10,194 nt of DNA, from contig JAUYIO010000077.1 of NCBI GenBank assembly GCA_030688225.1, positions 1-10,194 of the forward strand, written 5' to 3'. Positions within the stretch are counted from its first letter, which is position 1. Each line of letters begins with the position of its first letter. Shown here piece by piece: positions 1 to 6,907 of the stretch. The translations under genes were made by a program, and so were the position numbers. This stretch comes from Nanobdellota archaeon. Lineage in GTDB: Archaea; Nanobdellota; Nanobdellia; Pacearchaeales; GW2011-AR1. The notes below the pieces were generated by a model that worked only from the letters and a program-made list of their open reading frames with translations, was not told the DNA's origin and made no database searches.

Positions 1-508
1 GAAATAATTCCTTATGCAGAATATTTCAAACAAATAGGATCTGGACACCATGGAAGAGTTTATAGAATTTCTGAGGAGAGTGTGATAAAAATTCCCCAAG
101 AATTTTTCATGAGGGGTAGAAATCTAAAACATTACAGAGAAGGAATGAATTTTCTTCAAAAAGAATATGAAATAATGAGTTTGCTTTATGAAAAAGGTAT
201 TTCTGTTCCACAACCAAGAGGAATGTTTGAAATAAAGGGGTTAAATCATTGGGGGGGGTCTAATAGATGTAGCAGGATTATCCATGGAGTATGTTGAAGG
301 GCAGACATATGCAGAATTATGTGCAGAAAGCAAATTGGGAACAAGATGGTTGGAAAAGATAATGGAGATGGCAGATAAAGAGAGAGATAAAGCGAGAAAA
401 ATAGGACTTATTCCAAAAGATAGCGAACATGAAAAAAATATTATCTGGAGCTGGGAACAAAATAAAATTTTTCTTATTGATTTTGCATGGTGGAAATACA
501 AACATTAA
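1..508 (+). pseudogene. Small protein-kinase-fold gene, 5' end outside window, interrupted by a frameshift
   Basis: The reading frame is open from base 1, so the start lies upstream. The first frame gives a glycine-rich loop (G-S-G-H-H-G-R-V, bases about 37-60), then V-I-K-I-P with the expected ATP-binding lysine, then a helix with E-x-E typical of kinase helix C. It runs into a stop at 295-297. The next frame carries on with an M-E-Y-V-E-G hinge, a weak catalytic loop ending in K-N-I-I, and L-I-D-F-A with the metal-binding Asp, and stops at 506-508. Dropping one G from the G8 run at 251-258 joins both halves into one continuous kinase-like protein of 168 visible residues. The protein ends soon after the DFG-like site, as in compact RIO/Bud32/WaaP-like kinases. 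The break may be real decay, a phase-variable tract or a base-calling error; the otherwise intact codons favour a recent or artefactual change. The substrate cannot be told. Confidence 0.7.
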
Positions 509-518
509 TTATATAAAG
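509..518 (+). promoter_or_regulatory. TATA box for the enolase-like gene
   Basis: TTATATAAAG is centred about 25 bases before the ATG at 539. It begins directly after the kinase-like stop codon. No Shine-Dalgarno precedes the ATG, so the transcript is probably leaderless. Confidence 0.6.
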
Positions 519-538
519 CAAAACTTATTTTTTCAGTA

Positions 539-1699
539 ATGGTTAAGGTGATAGGGGTTGATGCTAAATTTGTTCTGGATTCAAGAAAAGAAAAAACTAT
601 CTCTGTTTCGGTTAAGACAAATGTCGGAGAATTTTCTGCGTCAGCTCCAAGCGGGAAATCCACAGGGAAACACGAAGTCAAGCCTTATAAAAAAAATTTG
701 TCAGGAGATATTGAAACCATTAAAAAATTCAGTGAATATTTTTCTGAAGAAAGTTTAGACAAATTTGATGATTTGAAAAGAGTGGAAGATATTGTGGAAG
801 GACATGTTGGAGGGAATACAATTATTGCCTTGGAATACGCTATATTAAAAGCAATGGCTCATGAACAGAAAAAAGAGATTTGGCAATTAATCAATACTAA
901 TCTAAAAAAACTTCCCAGGTTGGTAGGGAATTGTGTTGGAGGAGGAAAACATTCTGAACTTGTTAAAAAACCAGATTTCCAGGAATTTCTGCTTATCCCA
1001 AATTTAAAATCTGTAAAAGAGAATTTTGAAAAAAACAAGACAATAAAGAAAGAAATTGAGAGAATTCTTGAGAGAACAGACAAGAAATTTGAGAAAAAGA
1101 AAAATGAAGAAAACGCTTGGATTACTTCTTTAAATGAAAAAGAAATTTTAGACATTCTTTCAAAATTTAAAATTCCTATTGGATTAGATGTTGCTGCATC
1201 AAGTTTTTTCAAGAGGAAAAAATATGATTATAAAAATCCAATGTTAAAAAGAGATTCTGAAGAACAATTTGGATACTTGTGTAATTTGATAAAAAATTTC
1301 AATTTGTTTTATATTGAAGATCCTTTTGGAGAAGAGGATTTTGAAAGTTTTGCAAAATTGTTGAAGAAATTTCCGGAGAGATTAATTGTAGGGGATGATT
1401 TAACTGTTACAAGTCACAAAAGGCTTGACAAAGCAATAAAAATGAAAAGCATAAGCGGTATAATTGTAAAGCCTAATCAATGTGGAAGTTTGCTTGAGGT
1501 TAAAAAAGTCTGTGAATTAGCAAAGGAAAAAAAGATTAAAATTATTTTCTCCCACAGAAGTGGGGAAACAGATGAAAGCATCTTGGCTGACTTGGCTTTT
1601 GGGTTTGGGGCTGATTTTTTCAAATGCGGAATTGACGGAAGAGAAAGAGAGAGTAAGATTAAGAGATTAATAGAGATTGAAAAATCACTTAAGATGTAA
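539..1699 (+). CDS. eno: Enolase (phosphopyruvate hydratase), divergent archaeal form
   Basis: Enolase interconverts 2-phosphoglycerate and phosphoenolpyruvate in cytosolic glycolysis and gluconeogenesis. The family pattern runs through all 386 residues. D-S-R is at 14-16 and the S-G-K-S-T-G loop at 38-43 (usually SGASTG). H138 follows a GGG, and Q-E-F has E149. L-D-V-A-A-S carries metal ligand D217, I-E-D-P-F carries E260, and V-G-D-D-L-T-V-T carries D286. Base K311 is in V-K-P-N-Q, and S-H-R-S-G-E-T is at 338-344. The usual G-D-E-G-G loop is replaced by E-E-N-A-W near 190-194; E191 is my best match for the catalytic acid. It is shorter than the usual 410-430 residues and lysine-rich. Neighbouring rps2 matches the common archaeal eno-rps2 order. 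The ATG fits a TATA box 25 bases upstream. The fold is secure; enolase activity is likely but less sure because of the altered loops. Confidence 0.9.
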   Translation: MVKVIGVDAKFVLDSRKEKTISVSVKTNVGEFSASAPSGKSTGKHEVKPYKKNLSGDIETIKKFSEYFSEESLDKFDDLKRVEDIVEGHVGGNTIIALEYAILKAMAHEQKKEIWQLINTNLKKLPRLVGNCVGGGKHSELVKKPDFQEFLLIPNLKSVKENFEKNKTIKKEIERILERTDKKFEKKKNEENAWITSLNEKEILDILSKFKIPIGLDVAASSFFKRKKYDYKNPMLKRDSEEQFGYLCNLIKNFNLFYIEDPFGEEDFESFAKLLKKFPERLIVGDDLTVTSHKRLDKAIKMKSISGIIVKPNQCGSLLEVKKVCELAKEKKIKIIFSHRSGETDESILADLAFGFGADFFKCGIDGRERESKIKRLIEIEKSLKM

Positions 1700-1912
1700 T
1701 TCTTCTAACACCTTGTCCAGACCAGTTTTGTAATCTGATTCTTGTTGAGATTCAGTTGTATTTATAGAAGAAATGTATTCTAATCTTCTGTAACAATAAT
1801 TGCAAATATTGTTCTCTGTGTCTGGTTCTTGATGCCCAGAAGAATCGCATTCATAATATCTTTTGTTTAAGATTCTCTCTGATTTTCTTAACCTATTATT
1901 TCTTTCTCCCAT
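1685..1912 (-). CDS. Small protein with a possible zinc-binding knuckle, unknown function
   Basis: I do not recognise this 75-residue protein. It has a basic N-terminus (R-N-N-R-L-R-K), then C22, H27 and a C-N-Y-C pair at 37-40, which together could hold one zinc ion, and an acidic tail ending in a short helix-like stretch (L-D-K-V-L-E-E-L). It runs opposite to its neighbours, and its last codons overlap the end of the enolase gene tail-to-tail by 15 bases. A TATA-like TTTAAATA lies about 25 bases before the ATG on this strand, shared within the short divergent spacer before rps2. No other reading frame explains bases 1700-1912. Nucleic-acid binding is only a guess from the Cys/His spacing and basic head. 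Confidence 0.6.
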   Translation of the reverse strand: MGERNNRLRKSERILNKRYYECDSSGHQEPDTENNICNYCYRRLEYISSINTTESQQESDYKTGLDKVLEELHLK

Positions 1913-1933
1913 AAAAATACCATTCTCTAAAAT

Positions 1934-1944
1934 ATTTAAATATT
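1934..1944 (-). promoter_or_regulatory. TATA-like box for the small zinc-knuckle gene
   Basis: An AT-rich near-palindrome around TTTAAATA sits about 25 bases upstream of the ATG at 1912 on the minus strand. Spacing suits a leaderless start. Confidence 0.45.
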
Positions 1945-1967
1945 ATTGTGATGAAGCAATACCAAAT

Positions 1968-1978
1968 CTTTTTAAACT
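1968..1978 (+). promoter_or_regulatory. TATA-like box for rps2
   Basis: CTTTTTAAAC is centred about 25 bases before the ATG at 1998. This supports that ATG rather than the upstream in-frame ATG at 1863, which would make the gene overlap the opposite-strand small gene. Confidence 0.5.
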
Positions 1979-1997
1979 AATTTTCATCTCAATTCTT

Positions 1998-2894
1998 ATG
2001 GTTGACATAATTGACGAAATTAAAGAAGAAGTTAAGAAAGGCGAAGAAGCCATAAAGGAAATTGTGAAGGAAGTAGAAGAGAAAATTGAAGGGAAAAAAC
2101 CTGAAAAGAATAATAAAAAGAGCAAAAAAGAGCCAACTGAAAAAGAATTGGAAAAGGCTGCTGAACTTGAATCTTTGGAAGGAACTAAAGAAGCTAAAAG
2201 TCTTGAGGAGAAAAAAAAGGAACTTTTGAAAAAGGCTAAAAAACTCAAAGAGAAGATTTCTGGAGATGAAGTAAAAACTGAAGAGTTAAAGGAACAAGTC
2301 AAGGCGAAGAAAAAAAGCGATATGCTTATTCCTCTTGAAGAATATGTGAAGTCAGGAATTTATCTTGGAACAAAAGTTGTCACTCCCCAAATGAAACCTT
2401 TTGTTTACAGAAGAAGAGCAGATGGACTTGCAATATTTAACACTGACTTAATTGATGAAAAATTAAAAGAAGGAATTGAATATTTGTCAAAATTTGATGC
2501 AAAAGATGTTGTTCTTGTTTGTAAGAGAGAAGCCGGATGGAAAGCTGCAAAAATGTTTTCTCAACTTACAGGAATTAGAGTTTTCACCAAGAAATATCCT
2601 GCAGGAATTTTAACAAATACAAACTTGCCTGATTTTTTTGAGAATGAATTGACAATTGTTTGTGACTCCTGGCTTGACAGAAATGCTTTGAATGACACTC
2701 TGAATGTAAGAAAGAATGTCTTGATGATTTGTGATACAAACAATTTCCCAAAAGGAACTAATCAAATAATTATTGGGAATAACAAAAGCGCGAAAAGCTT
2801 AGGAGTTATTTTTTACTTGCTTGCGAGAGGTTATTGTAAAACAAGAGGGATTAAAGCAGACATCCCTGATTTAGATTGGTGGACTGAGGAGTGA
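1998..2894 (+). CDS. rps2: Small-subunit ribosomal protein uS2 (archaeal S2/SA type) with charged N-terminal extension
   Basis: uS2 is a protein of the 30S subunit. The core starts near residue 109 (M-L-I-P-L-E-E-Y) and continues with features of archaeal uS2: G-T-K-V-V-T-P-Q-M-K-P-F-V-Y-R-R, then P-A-G-I-L-T-N-T-N-L-P-D-F near the middle. A V-C-D-S-W-L-D-R-N-A segment, C-D-T-N-N, I-I-G-N-N-K-S-A-K-S-L and a final L-L-A-R-G-Y-C-K-T-R-G follow. The first 108 residues are almost all Glu, Lys, Leu and Ala and look like a long charged helix or coiled coil; standard archaeal uS2 lacks so long a head. I chose ATG 1998 (298 residues) from the TATA spacing. A start at M109 (base 2322) would give the bare core, but nothing promoter-like was noted there. 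The neighbouring enolase gene is the usual archaeal partner. Confidence 0.92.
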   Translation: MVDIIDEIKEEVKKGEEAIKEIVKEVEEKIEGKKPEKNNKKSKKEPTEKELEKAAELESLEGTKEAKSLEEKKKELLKKAKKLKEKISGDEVKTEELKEQVKAKKKSDMLIPLEEYVKSGIYLGTKVVTPQMKPFVYRRRADGLAIFNTDLIDEKLKEGIEYLSKFDAKDVVLVCKREAGWKAAKMFSQLTGIRVFTKKYPAGILTNTNLPDFFENELTIVCDSWLDRNALNDTLNVRKNVLMICDTNNFPKGTNQIIIGNNKSAKSLGVIFYLLARGYCKTRGIKADIPDLDWWTEE

Positions 2895-2990
2895 ATCCAC
2901 AGTCCTTTCAGCGCTGAAAAGCAATCCTTAACAAATTAAGAACTAGTGGACTGAGGAATGAATTCATCAGCCTTAATATATTAAGAACTA
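2879..2990. repeat. Two interleaved imperfect direct repeats spanning the rps2 stop codon
   Basis: GTGGACTGAGGAGTGAAT at 2879 recurs at 2946 with one change, and similarity continues for about 29 bases. CCTTAACAAATTAAGAACTA at 2926 recurs at 2971 with two changes. The second copy of that unit contains a perfect 14-base palindrome, CTTAATATATTAAG. The first repeat covers the last codons of rps2, so the second copy again reads W-T-E-E-stop in non-coding DNA. Confidence 0.75.
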
Positions 2991-3000
2991 ACTAAGGAAT

Positions 3001-3013
3001 ATTTATAAATAAA
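3001..3013 (+). promoter_or_regulatory. TATA box for the Lhr-like helicase gene
   Basis: TTTATAAATAAA lies about 28 bases before the ATG at 3036. No Shine-Dalgarno is present. Confidence 0.55.
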
Positions 3014-3035
3014 TTTTTTTCTTTTAAGAAGTTAA

Positions 3036-5666
3036 ATGACAACTATAAGCAAGGCGAAAAAATTTGAATCTTCACCGATAGTGAAAACACTGCATCCAAT
3101 TGTGAGTGAATGGTTTTTCTCAAAATTCAAGGAATTTTCAGAACCTCAAAAATATGGTGTGATGAATATCTGGAAAAGAAAAAATATTCTTATCTCTGCT
3201 CCTACTGGGGGAACAAAAACACTTACTTCTTTTTTGTCAATATTAAATTATCTTGTTATTTTGGCTGAAAAAGAAAAATTGGAAAATAAAGTTTATGCAA
3301 TTTATACTTCTCCATTGAAAGCCCTGAGTAATGATATTCATAAAAATCTTATTGAACCTCTTGAAGAAATAAATAATCTTGCAAAGGAGAGAGGAATAAA
3401 ATTGCAGGAAATAAGAGTCGGGTTAAGAACAGGAGACACAACTGCATATGAAAAATCAAAAATGTCCAAAAACATTCCCCATATTTTCATAACCACTCCT
3501 GAATCATTAGCAATTGTTCTTACAAGCAAGAATTTTGTAAATGCTTTTAACTCTGTAGAATTCTGCATAATAGACGAAATTCATTCTCTTGGAAACAAAA
3601 GAGGAGTTGATTTAAGTTTGAGTCTTGAAAGATTGAATGAGCTTAGCAAAACCTGGCCTGTAAAAATCGGGTTAAGTGCAACAATAGAACCTCTGGAAGA
3701 AGTTGCAAAATTCCTCGTCGGAATAGATAAAAAAAGAAGCATATTGATTGCTAAAGTGCCTTTCAATAAAAAAATAGACATAGAAGTTTTAACACCTGTA
3801 AAAAATCTTATGGAAGGAGGAGAATTAAATAAAAATACTTATGAATTGCTTGATAAATTAATAGAACAACACAAGACGACTTTGATTTTCACAAACACAA
3901 GAAGCGCTACAGAGAGAGTTGTTGATAAATTAAAAGATAAATTTCCATTGAGATATTTTGAGTCAAACATTGCAGCGCACCATTCATCTTTAAGCAAAGA
4001 CCATAGATTTGATATTGAAGAAAAATTAAGAAGAGGAGAACTAAAAGTTGTTGTGTGCTCCACAAGTCTTGAGCTTGGAATTGACATTGGTTTTATTGAT
4101 TTAGTTATCTTGCTAGGAAGTCCAAAAGCTTCTTCAAGAGCCTTGCAAAGAATTGGAAGAGCAGGACACAAGTTGCATGAAGTTGCAAAAGGAAAATTCA
4201 TTGTTTCTGATTTAGACGATTTGATTGAATGTAGTGTGATTCAAAAAGAAATGATTGAAGGAAAAATTGACAACATACAATTTCCACAAAATTGTCTAGA
4301 TGTTTTATCTCAGCAAATTTTTGGGATGGCAATAAGCAAAGTTTGGGATATTGATGAATTGTTAGATACAATAAGAAAAAGTTATTGTTATGAAAAACTT
4401 ACAAAAGAAGATTTCTTTTCTGTTATAAGTTATCTCTCTGGTAGATATAATCTTGAAAAAGACAGGATTTACAGCAAGATATGGTATGACGAGCAAGAAA
4501 AGAAAATCGGAAAAAGGGGAAAACTTGCACGAGTCATTTATTTAACAAATCTTGGAACAATTCCTGAAGAATCTTTTATTACAGTAAAACTTGCAGGAAG
4601 TTTTGAAAAGATAGGGGCTATTGATGAGGGATTTTTAGGAAGAATGAAAAGAGGAGATGTTTTTGTTCTTGGAGGAAGCAAGTATGTTTATCAATACACA
4701 AAAGGAATGAATCTTTATGTCCGTGCTGCTCCAAACAGAAACCCAACAATTCCTTCATGGTTCTCAGAAGTTCTTCCATTAAGTTTTGATTCTGCATTAG
4801 AGATAAACAGATTCAGGAAAGAGATGAAAAAACTTTTTAAAAATTCAAAGACAAAAAAACAAATAATTGATTTTATAAAAAAATTCCTTTATGTTAATGA
4901 TGAAGTTGCTGAACAAGCATACAATTATTTTTATGAACAGCACAATTTCTCAGAAATACCTGATTTAGATACGATTACTATTGAGAAATATGTTGATGAA
5001 AGAGACAATAAAAAATACATTCTTGTAAATAGCATGTATGGAAGAAGAGTTAATGATGCATTGTCAAGAGCTGTCGCATATGTTATTGGTTCCAAAAGCA
5101 GAAGAGATGTTGAGGTTGGGATAAGCGATAGAGGATTTTATATCTCGTCTGAAGAATTTTTAAAAAAAGATATTTTTGACGGAATTACAGAGAAGAATTT
5201 TGAAGATATTTTGAAAGAAGCTATTGAGAAAACAGATATTTTGAAAAAAAGATTCAGACATTGCGCAACAAGAAGCCTGATGATTCTACGAAGTTACAAA
5301 GGAGAAAAAAGAAATGTAAAAAGACAACAAATGAAAACGCATTTTTTAATCACAAGTGTTAAAAAAATAAGCAAAGATTTCCCAATTTTGAAAGAGGCTA
5401 AAAGAGAAGTTCTTAAAGATTTGATGGACTTGGAAAATGCAAAAAAAGTTATTCATTGGATAAAAACCGGAAAAGTGAAAATCAGCGAGGATTATGTTAA
5501 AGTTCCTTCTCCTTTTTCTCTGAATCTTCTATTACAGGGACACATGGATTTGATGAGAATTGAAGACAAGCAGGATTTTTTAAAAAGAATGCATAAGTAT
5601 TATGTTCAAGAAATAAACAAAAAAGGTATGATTGATTATCAAGGAGACTATGGAGACTTGGACTAG
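3036..5666 (+). CDS. Lhr-type superfamily 2 ATP-dependent helicase
   Basis: This 876-residue protein has the layout of archaeal Lhr helicases, ATP-driven 3'-5' DNA or RNA:DNA unwinding enzymes linked to repair and replication restart. Motifs in order: A-P-T-G-G-T-K-T (55-62, Walker A), T-S-P-L-K-A-L (91-97), T-P-E-S-L (154-158), D-E-I-H (180-183), S-A-T (214-216), I-F-T-N-T-R (284-289), E-L-G-I-D-I-G (346-352) and Q-R-I-G-R-A-G-H (371-378). The remaining ~490 residues match the winged-helix and Lhr-core part, for example G-D-V-F-V-L-G-G-S-K-Y and the following A-P-N-R-N-P-T-I-P-S-W. Walker A is odd: the Gly just before the Lys is Thr, while all other motifs are intact. The length is normal and there is no frameshift. 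The downstream phosphoesterase gene on the same strand is a frequent Lhr companion. The ATG follows a TATA box. Confidence 0.92.
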   Translation: MTTISKAKKFESSPIVKTLHPIVSEWFFSKFKEFSEPQKYGVMNIWKRKNILISAPTGGTKTLTSFLSILNYLVILAEKEKLENKVYAIYTSPLKALSNDIHKNLIEPLEEINNLAKERGIKLQEIRVGLRTGDTTAYEKSKMSKNIPHIFITTPESLAIVLTSKNFVNAFNSVEFCIIDEIHSLGNKRGVDLSLSLERLNELSKTWPVKIGLSATIEPLEEVAKFLVGIDKKRSILIAKVPFNKKIDIEVLTPVKNLMEGGELNKNTYELLDKLIEQHKTTLIFTNTRSATERVVDKLKDKFPLRYFESNIAAHHSSLSKDHRFDIEEKLRRGELKVVVCSTSLELGIDIGFIDLVILLGSPKASSRALQRIGRAGHKLHEVAKGKFIVSDLDDLIECSVIQKEMIEGKIDNIQFPQNCLDVLSQQIFGMAISKVWDIDELLDTIRKSYCYEKLTKEDFFSVISYLSGRYNLEKDRIYSKIWYDEQEKKIGKRGKLARVIYLTNLGTIPEESFITVKLAGSFEKIGAIDEGFLGRMKRGDVFVLGGSKYVYQYTKGMNLYVRAAPNRNPTIPSWFSEVLPLSFDSALEINRFRKEMKKLFKNSKTKKQIIDFIKKFLYVNDEVAEQAYNYFYEQHNFSEIPDLDTITIEKYVDERDNKKYILVNSMYGRRVNDALSRAVAYVIGSKSRRDVEVGISDRGFYISSEEFLKKDIFDGITEKNFEDILKEAIEKTDILKKRFRHCATRSLMILRSYKGEKRNVKRQQMKTHFLITSVKKISKDFPILKEAKREVLKDLMDLENAKKVIHWIKTGKVKISEDYVKVPSPFSLNLLLQGHMDLMRIEDKQDFLKRMHKYYVQEINKKGMIDYQGDYGDLD

Positions 5667-5667
5667 G

Positions 5668-5692
5668 GTTTCTTTTTTTCTAAAAAAGAAAC
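5668..5692 (+). terminator. Hairpin just after the helicase stop codon, possible terminator or processing site
   Basis: GTTTCTTTTTT pairs perfectly with AAAAAAGAAAC over 11 base pairs around a TCT loop, starting two bases after the TAG stop. The U-rich arm could end transcription in an archaeon, or the stem could protect the helicase mRNA 3' end. Confidence 0.5.
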
Positions 5693-5720
5693 TACTGTGG
5701 TAGAAAAAACTACAATAGTA
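5693..5720 (+). other. Second hairpin in the helicase-phosphoesterase spacer
   Basis: TACTGTGGTAG and CTACAATAGTA form an 11-position stem with one G-U pair and one mismatch around an A6 loop. It abuts the previous hairpin directly, leaving 19 bases before the next ATG. Confidence 0.5.
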
Positions 5721-5739
5721 AAAACAAGAAATTTTTAAA

Positions 5740-6468
5740 ATGAAAGCAAAATACAAACTTATTTCAAAAACAATATTTTTCCCAGAGAAAGGAATTCTTG
5801 CAGTCGGAGATTTGCATTTAGGATATGATAGATTTTTGCAAGAGCAAGGAATAATAATTCCTTTTAACCAATTAGAGCAATCAAAAAAAGATCTTGAGAA
5901 AACAATTAAAGAGATTTCCAAAAAAAATAAAATCAAAAGAATTATCCTGCTGGGGGATGTAAAACATTTTTTTGGTTTTCAAAAACAAGAGCTTTTTGAT
6001 GTGAGGGATTTTCTTGAATTTTTAGAGAGATTTGTTGATAGAGAAAATATAATCTTAATTAAAGGGAATCATGAAAAGTTCTCTATTTCCGGATATGAAT
6101 TTCAAGATTATTTTATTGACGGAGAAATTGCTTTTGTTCATGGAAACAAAAACTTTCCAGAAATTTTTGACAAGAGAATAAAAACAATTGTCATGGGACA
6201 CATGCATCCTGCAATTTTGCTGAAGGATAAAAACAAGATAAAAAAAGAGAAATTCAAATGTTTCTTAGTAGGAGATTACAAAAAAAAGAAGATTATTGTT
6301 GTCCCTAGTTTTTTCCCTTTTATAGAGGGGACTGAGTATTATGACAAATTCTTAGGTGAAGATTTTTCAATAATCCCTTTCAAAAAACTTGGAAATTTTG
6401 AATGTTTCATTATTGGAAAAGAAAAAATTTATAATTTCGGAAAATTAAAAGATATAAATAAAGAATAA
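5740..6468 (+). CDS. Calcineurin-like metallophosphoesterase, PdeM/ICC-like
   Basis: This 242-residue enzyme has the full two-metal phosphoesterase signature: G-D-L-H (D24, H26), L-G-D-V-K-H (D73), G-N-H-E (N110, H111), V-H-G (H134) and G-H-M-H-P (H154, H156). Enzymes of this class cut phosphodiester or phosphomonoester bonds. The V-G-D-L-H-L-G-Y start and the place directly after an Lhr-type helicase fit the small PdeM/ICC-like group that in many bacteria and archaea is coded beside such helicases. A nucleic-acid substrate is therefore likely but not shown. There is no strong TATA box and no Shine-Dalgarno before the ATG, so it may be transcribed with the helicase through the two hairpins. 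It is followed after one base by the nuclease gene. The C-terminal ~70 residues are lysine-rich and strand-forming. Confidence 0.88.
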   Translation: MKAKYKLISKTIFFPEKGILAVGDLHLGYDRFLQEQGIIIPFNQLEQSKKDLEKTIKEISKKNKIKRIILLGDVKHFFGFQKQELFDVRDFLEFLERFVDRENIILIKGNHEKFSISGYEFQDYFIDGEIAFVHGNKNFPEIFDKRIKTIVMGHMHPAILLKDKNKIKKEKFKCFLVGDYKKKKIIVVPSFFPFIEGTEYYDKFLGEDFSIIPFKKLGNFECFIIGKEKIYNFGKLKDINKE

Positions 6469-6469
6469 A

Positions 6470-6907
6470 ATGGATTTAACAACGATAATAATAGTTTTGG
6501 TTATTTTAATTTTAGGGATATCTCTTGGATATTTCATAGGAAATAAAATAGCAACTATAAAAAGAGATAGATATTGGGAAGGAGAACTTCCAGGACATAG
6601 AAAAGATGCTATAATGAAATCCCGTGTTGTTTTAAGCGGACAATTTTCAGAACAGCTTGCTCCTTTTCTTCCAGATTTCAAATTTAACCCAACAGAAGTT
6701 AGATTTTTAGGAAAACCGATTGACTTTGTTGCGTTCAAAGGATTGGATAACAAGAATGTTGAAGAAGTTGTTTTTGTTGAGGTGAAATCAGGAAAAGCAA
6801 AACTTTCTCAGACTGAAAAAAGTTTGAAAGAAGCTATTGAGAAAAAGAAAGTTCGGTTTGAAGAATATAGAATTCCTGAAGATGTTACGAAAAAGAGGGG
6901 AGAGTAA
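6470..6907 (+). CDS. Membrane-anchored Holliday-junction-resolvase-like (PD-(D/E)XK) nuclease
   Basis: The protein has 145 residues. Residues 5-25 are one strongly hydrophobic helix (T-I-I-I-V-L-V-I-L-I-L-G) followed by a basic stretch, so the rest should face the cytosol. After a linker come S-G-Q-F-S-E-Q-L (E61), F-L-G-K-P-I-D-F-V-A-F (D85) and V-F-V-E-V-K-S-G-K (E104, K106), the order expected for a PD-(D/E)XK nuclease core, then a helix with Q115. This resembles the endonuclease family related to archaeal Holliday junction resolvases (Endonuc_Holl), which often has an N-terminal membrane helix. The ATG begins one base after the phosphoesterase stop (TAA-A-ATG), so the two are surely one operon and probably translationally coupled. 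DNA cleavage is inferred from the fold; the junction preference is not known. Confidence 0.82.
   Translation: MDLTTIIIVLVILILGISLGYFIGNKIATIKRDRYWEGELPGHRKDAIMKSRVVLSGQFSEQLAPFLPDFKFNPTEVRFLGKPIDFVAFKGLDNKNVEEVVFVEVKSGKAKLSQTEKSLKEAIEKKKVRFEEYRIPEDVTKKRGE

Noticed and set aside
859..1212. 117-residue open frame on the minus strand inside the enolase gene
   Set aside because: It is the antisense of a clearly conserved enolase segment, and its Phe/Ser-rich composition is the mirror of Lys/Glu codons.
1863..1997. Possible 45-residue extension at the start of rps2
   Set aside because: It would overlap the opposite-strand small gene and lie upstream of the TATA box that fits the ATG at 1998.
1943..2302. 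Minus-strand 119-residue frame opposite the uS2 head
   Set aside because: A Ser/Phe-rich shadow of the Glu/Lys-rich coding strand; no promoter or recognisable motif.
3839..4201. Minus-strand 120-residue frame inside the helicase gene
   Set aside because: It lies opposite helicase motifs IV-VI, which are clearly the coding sense.
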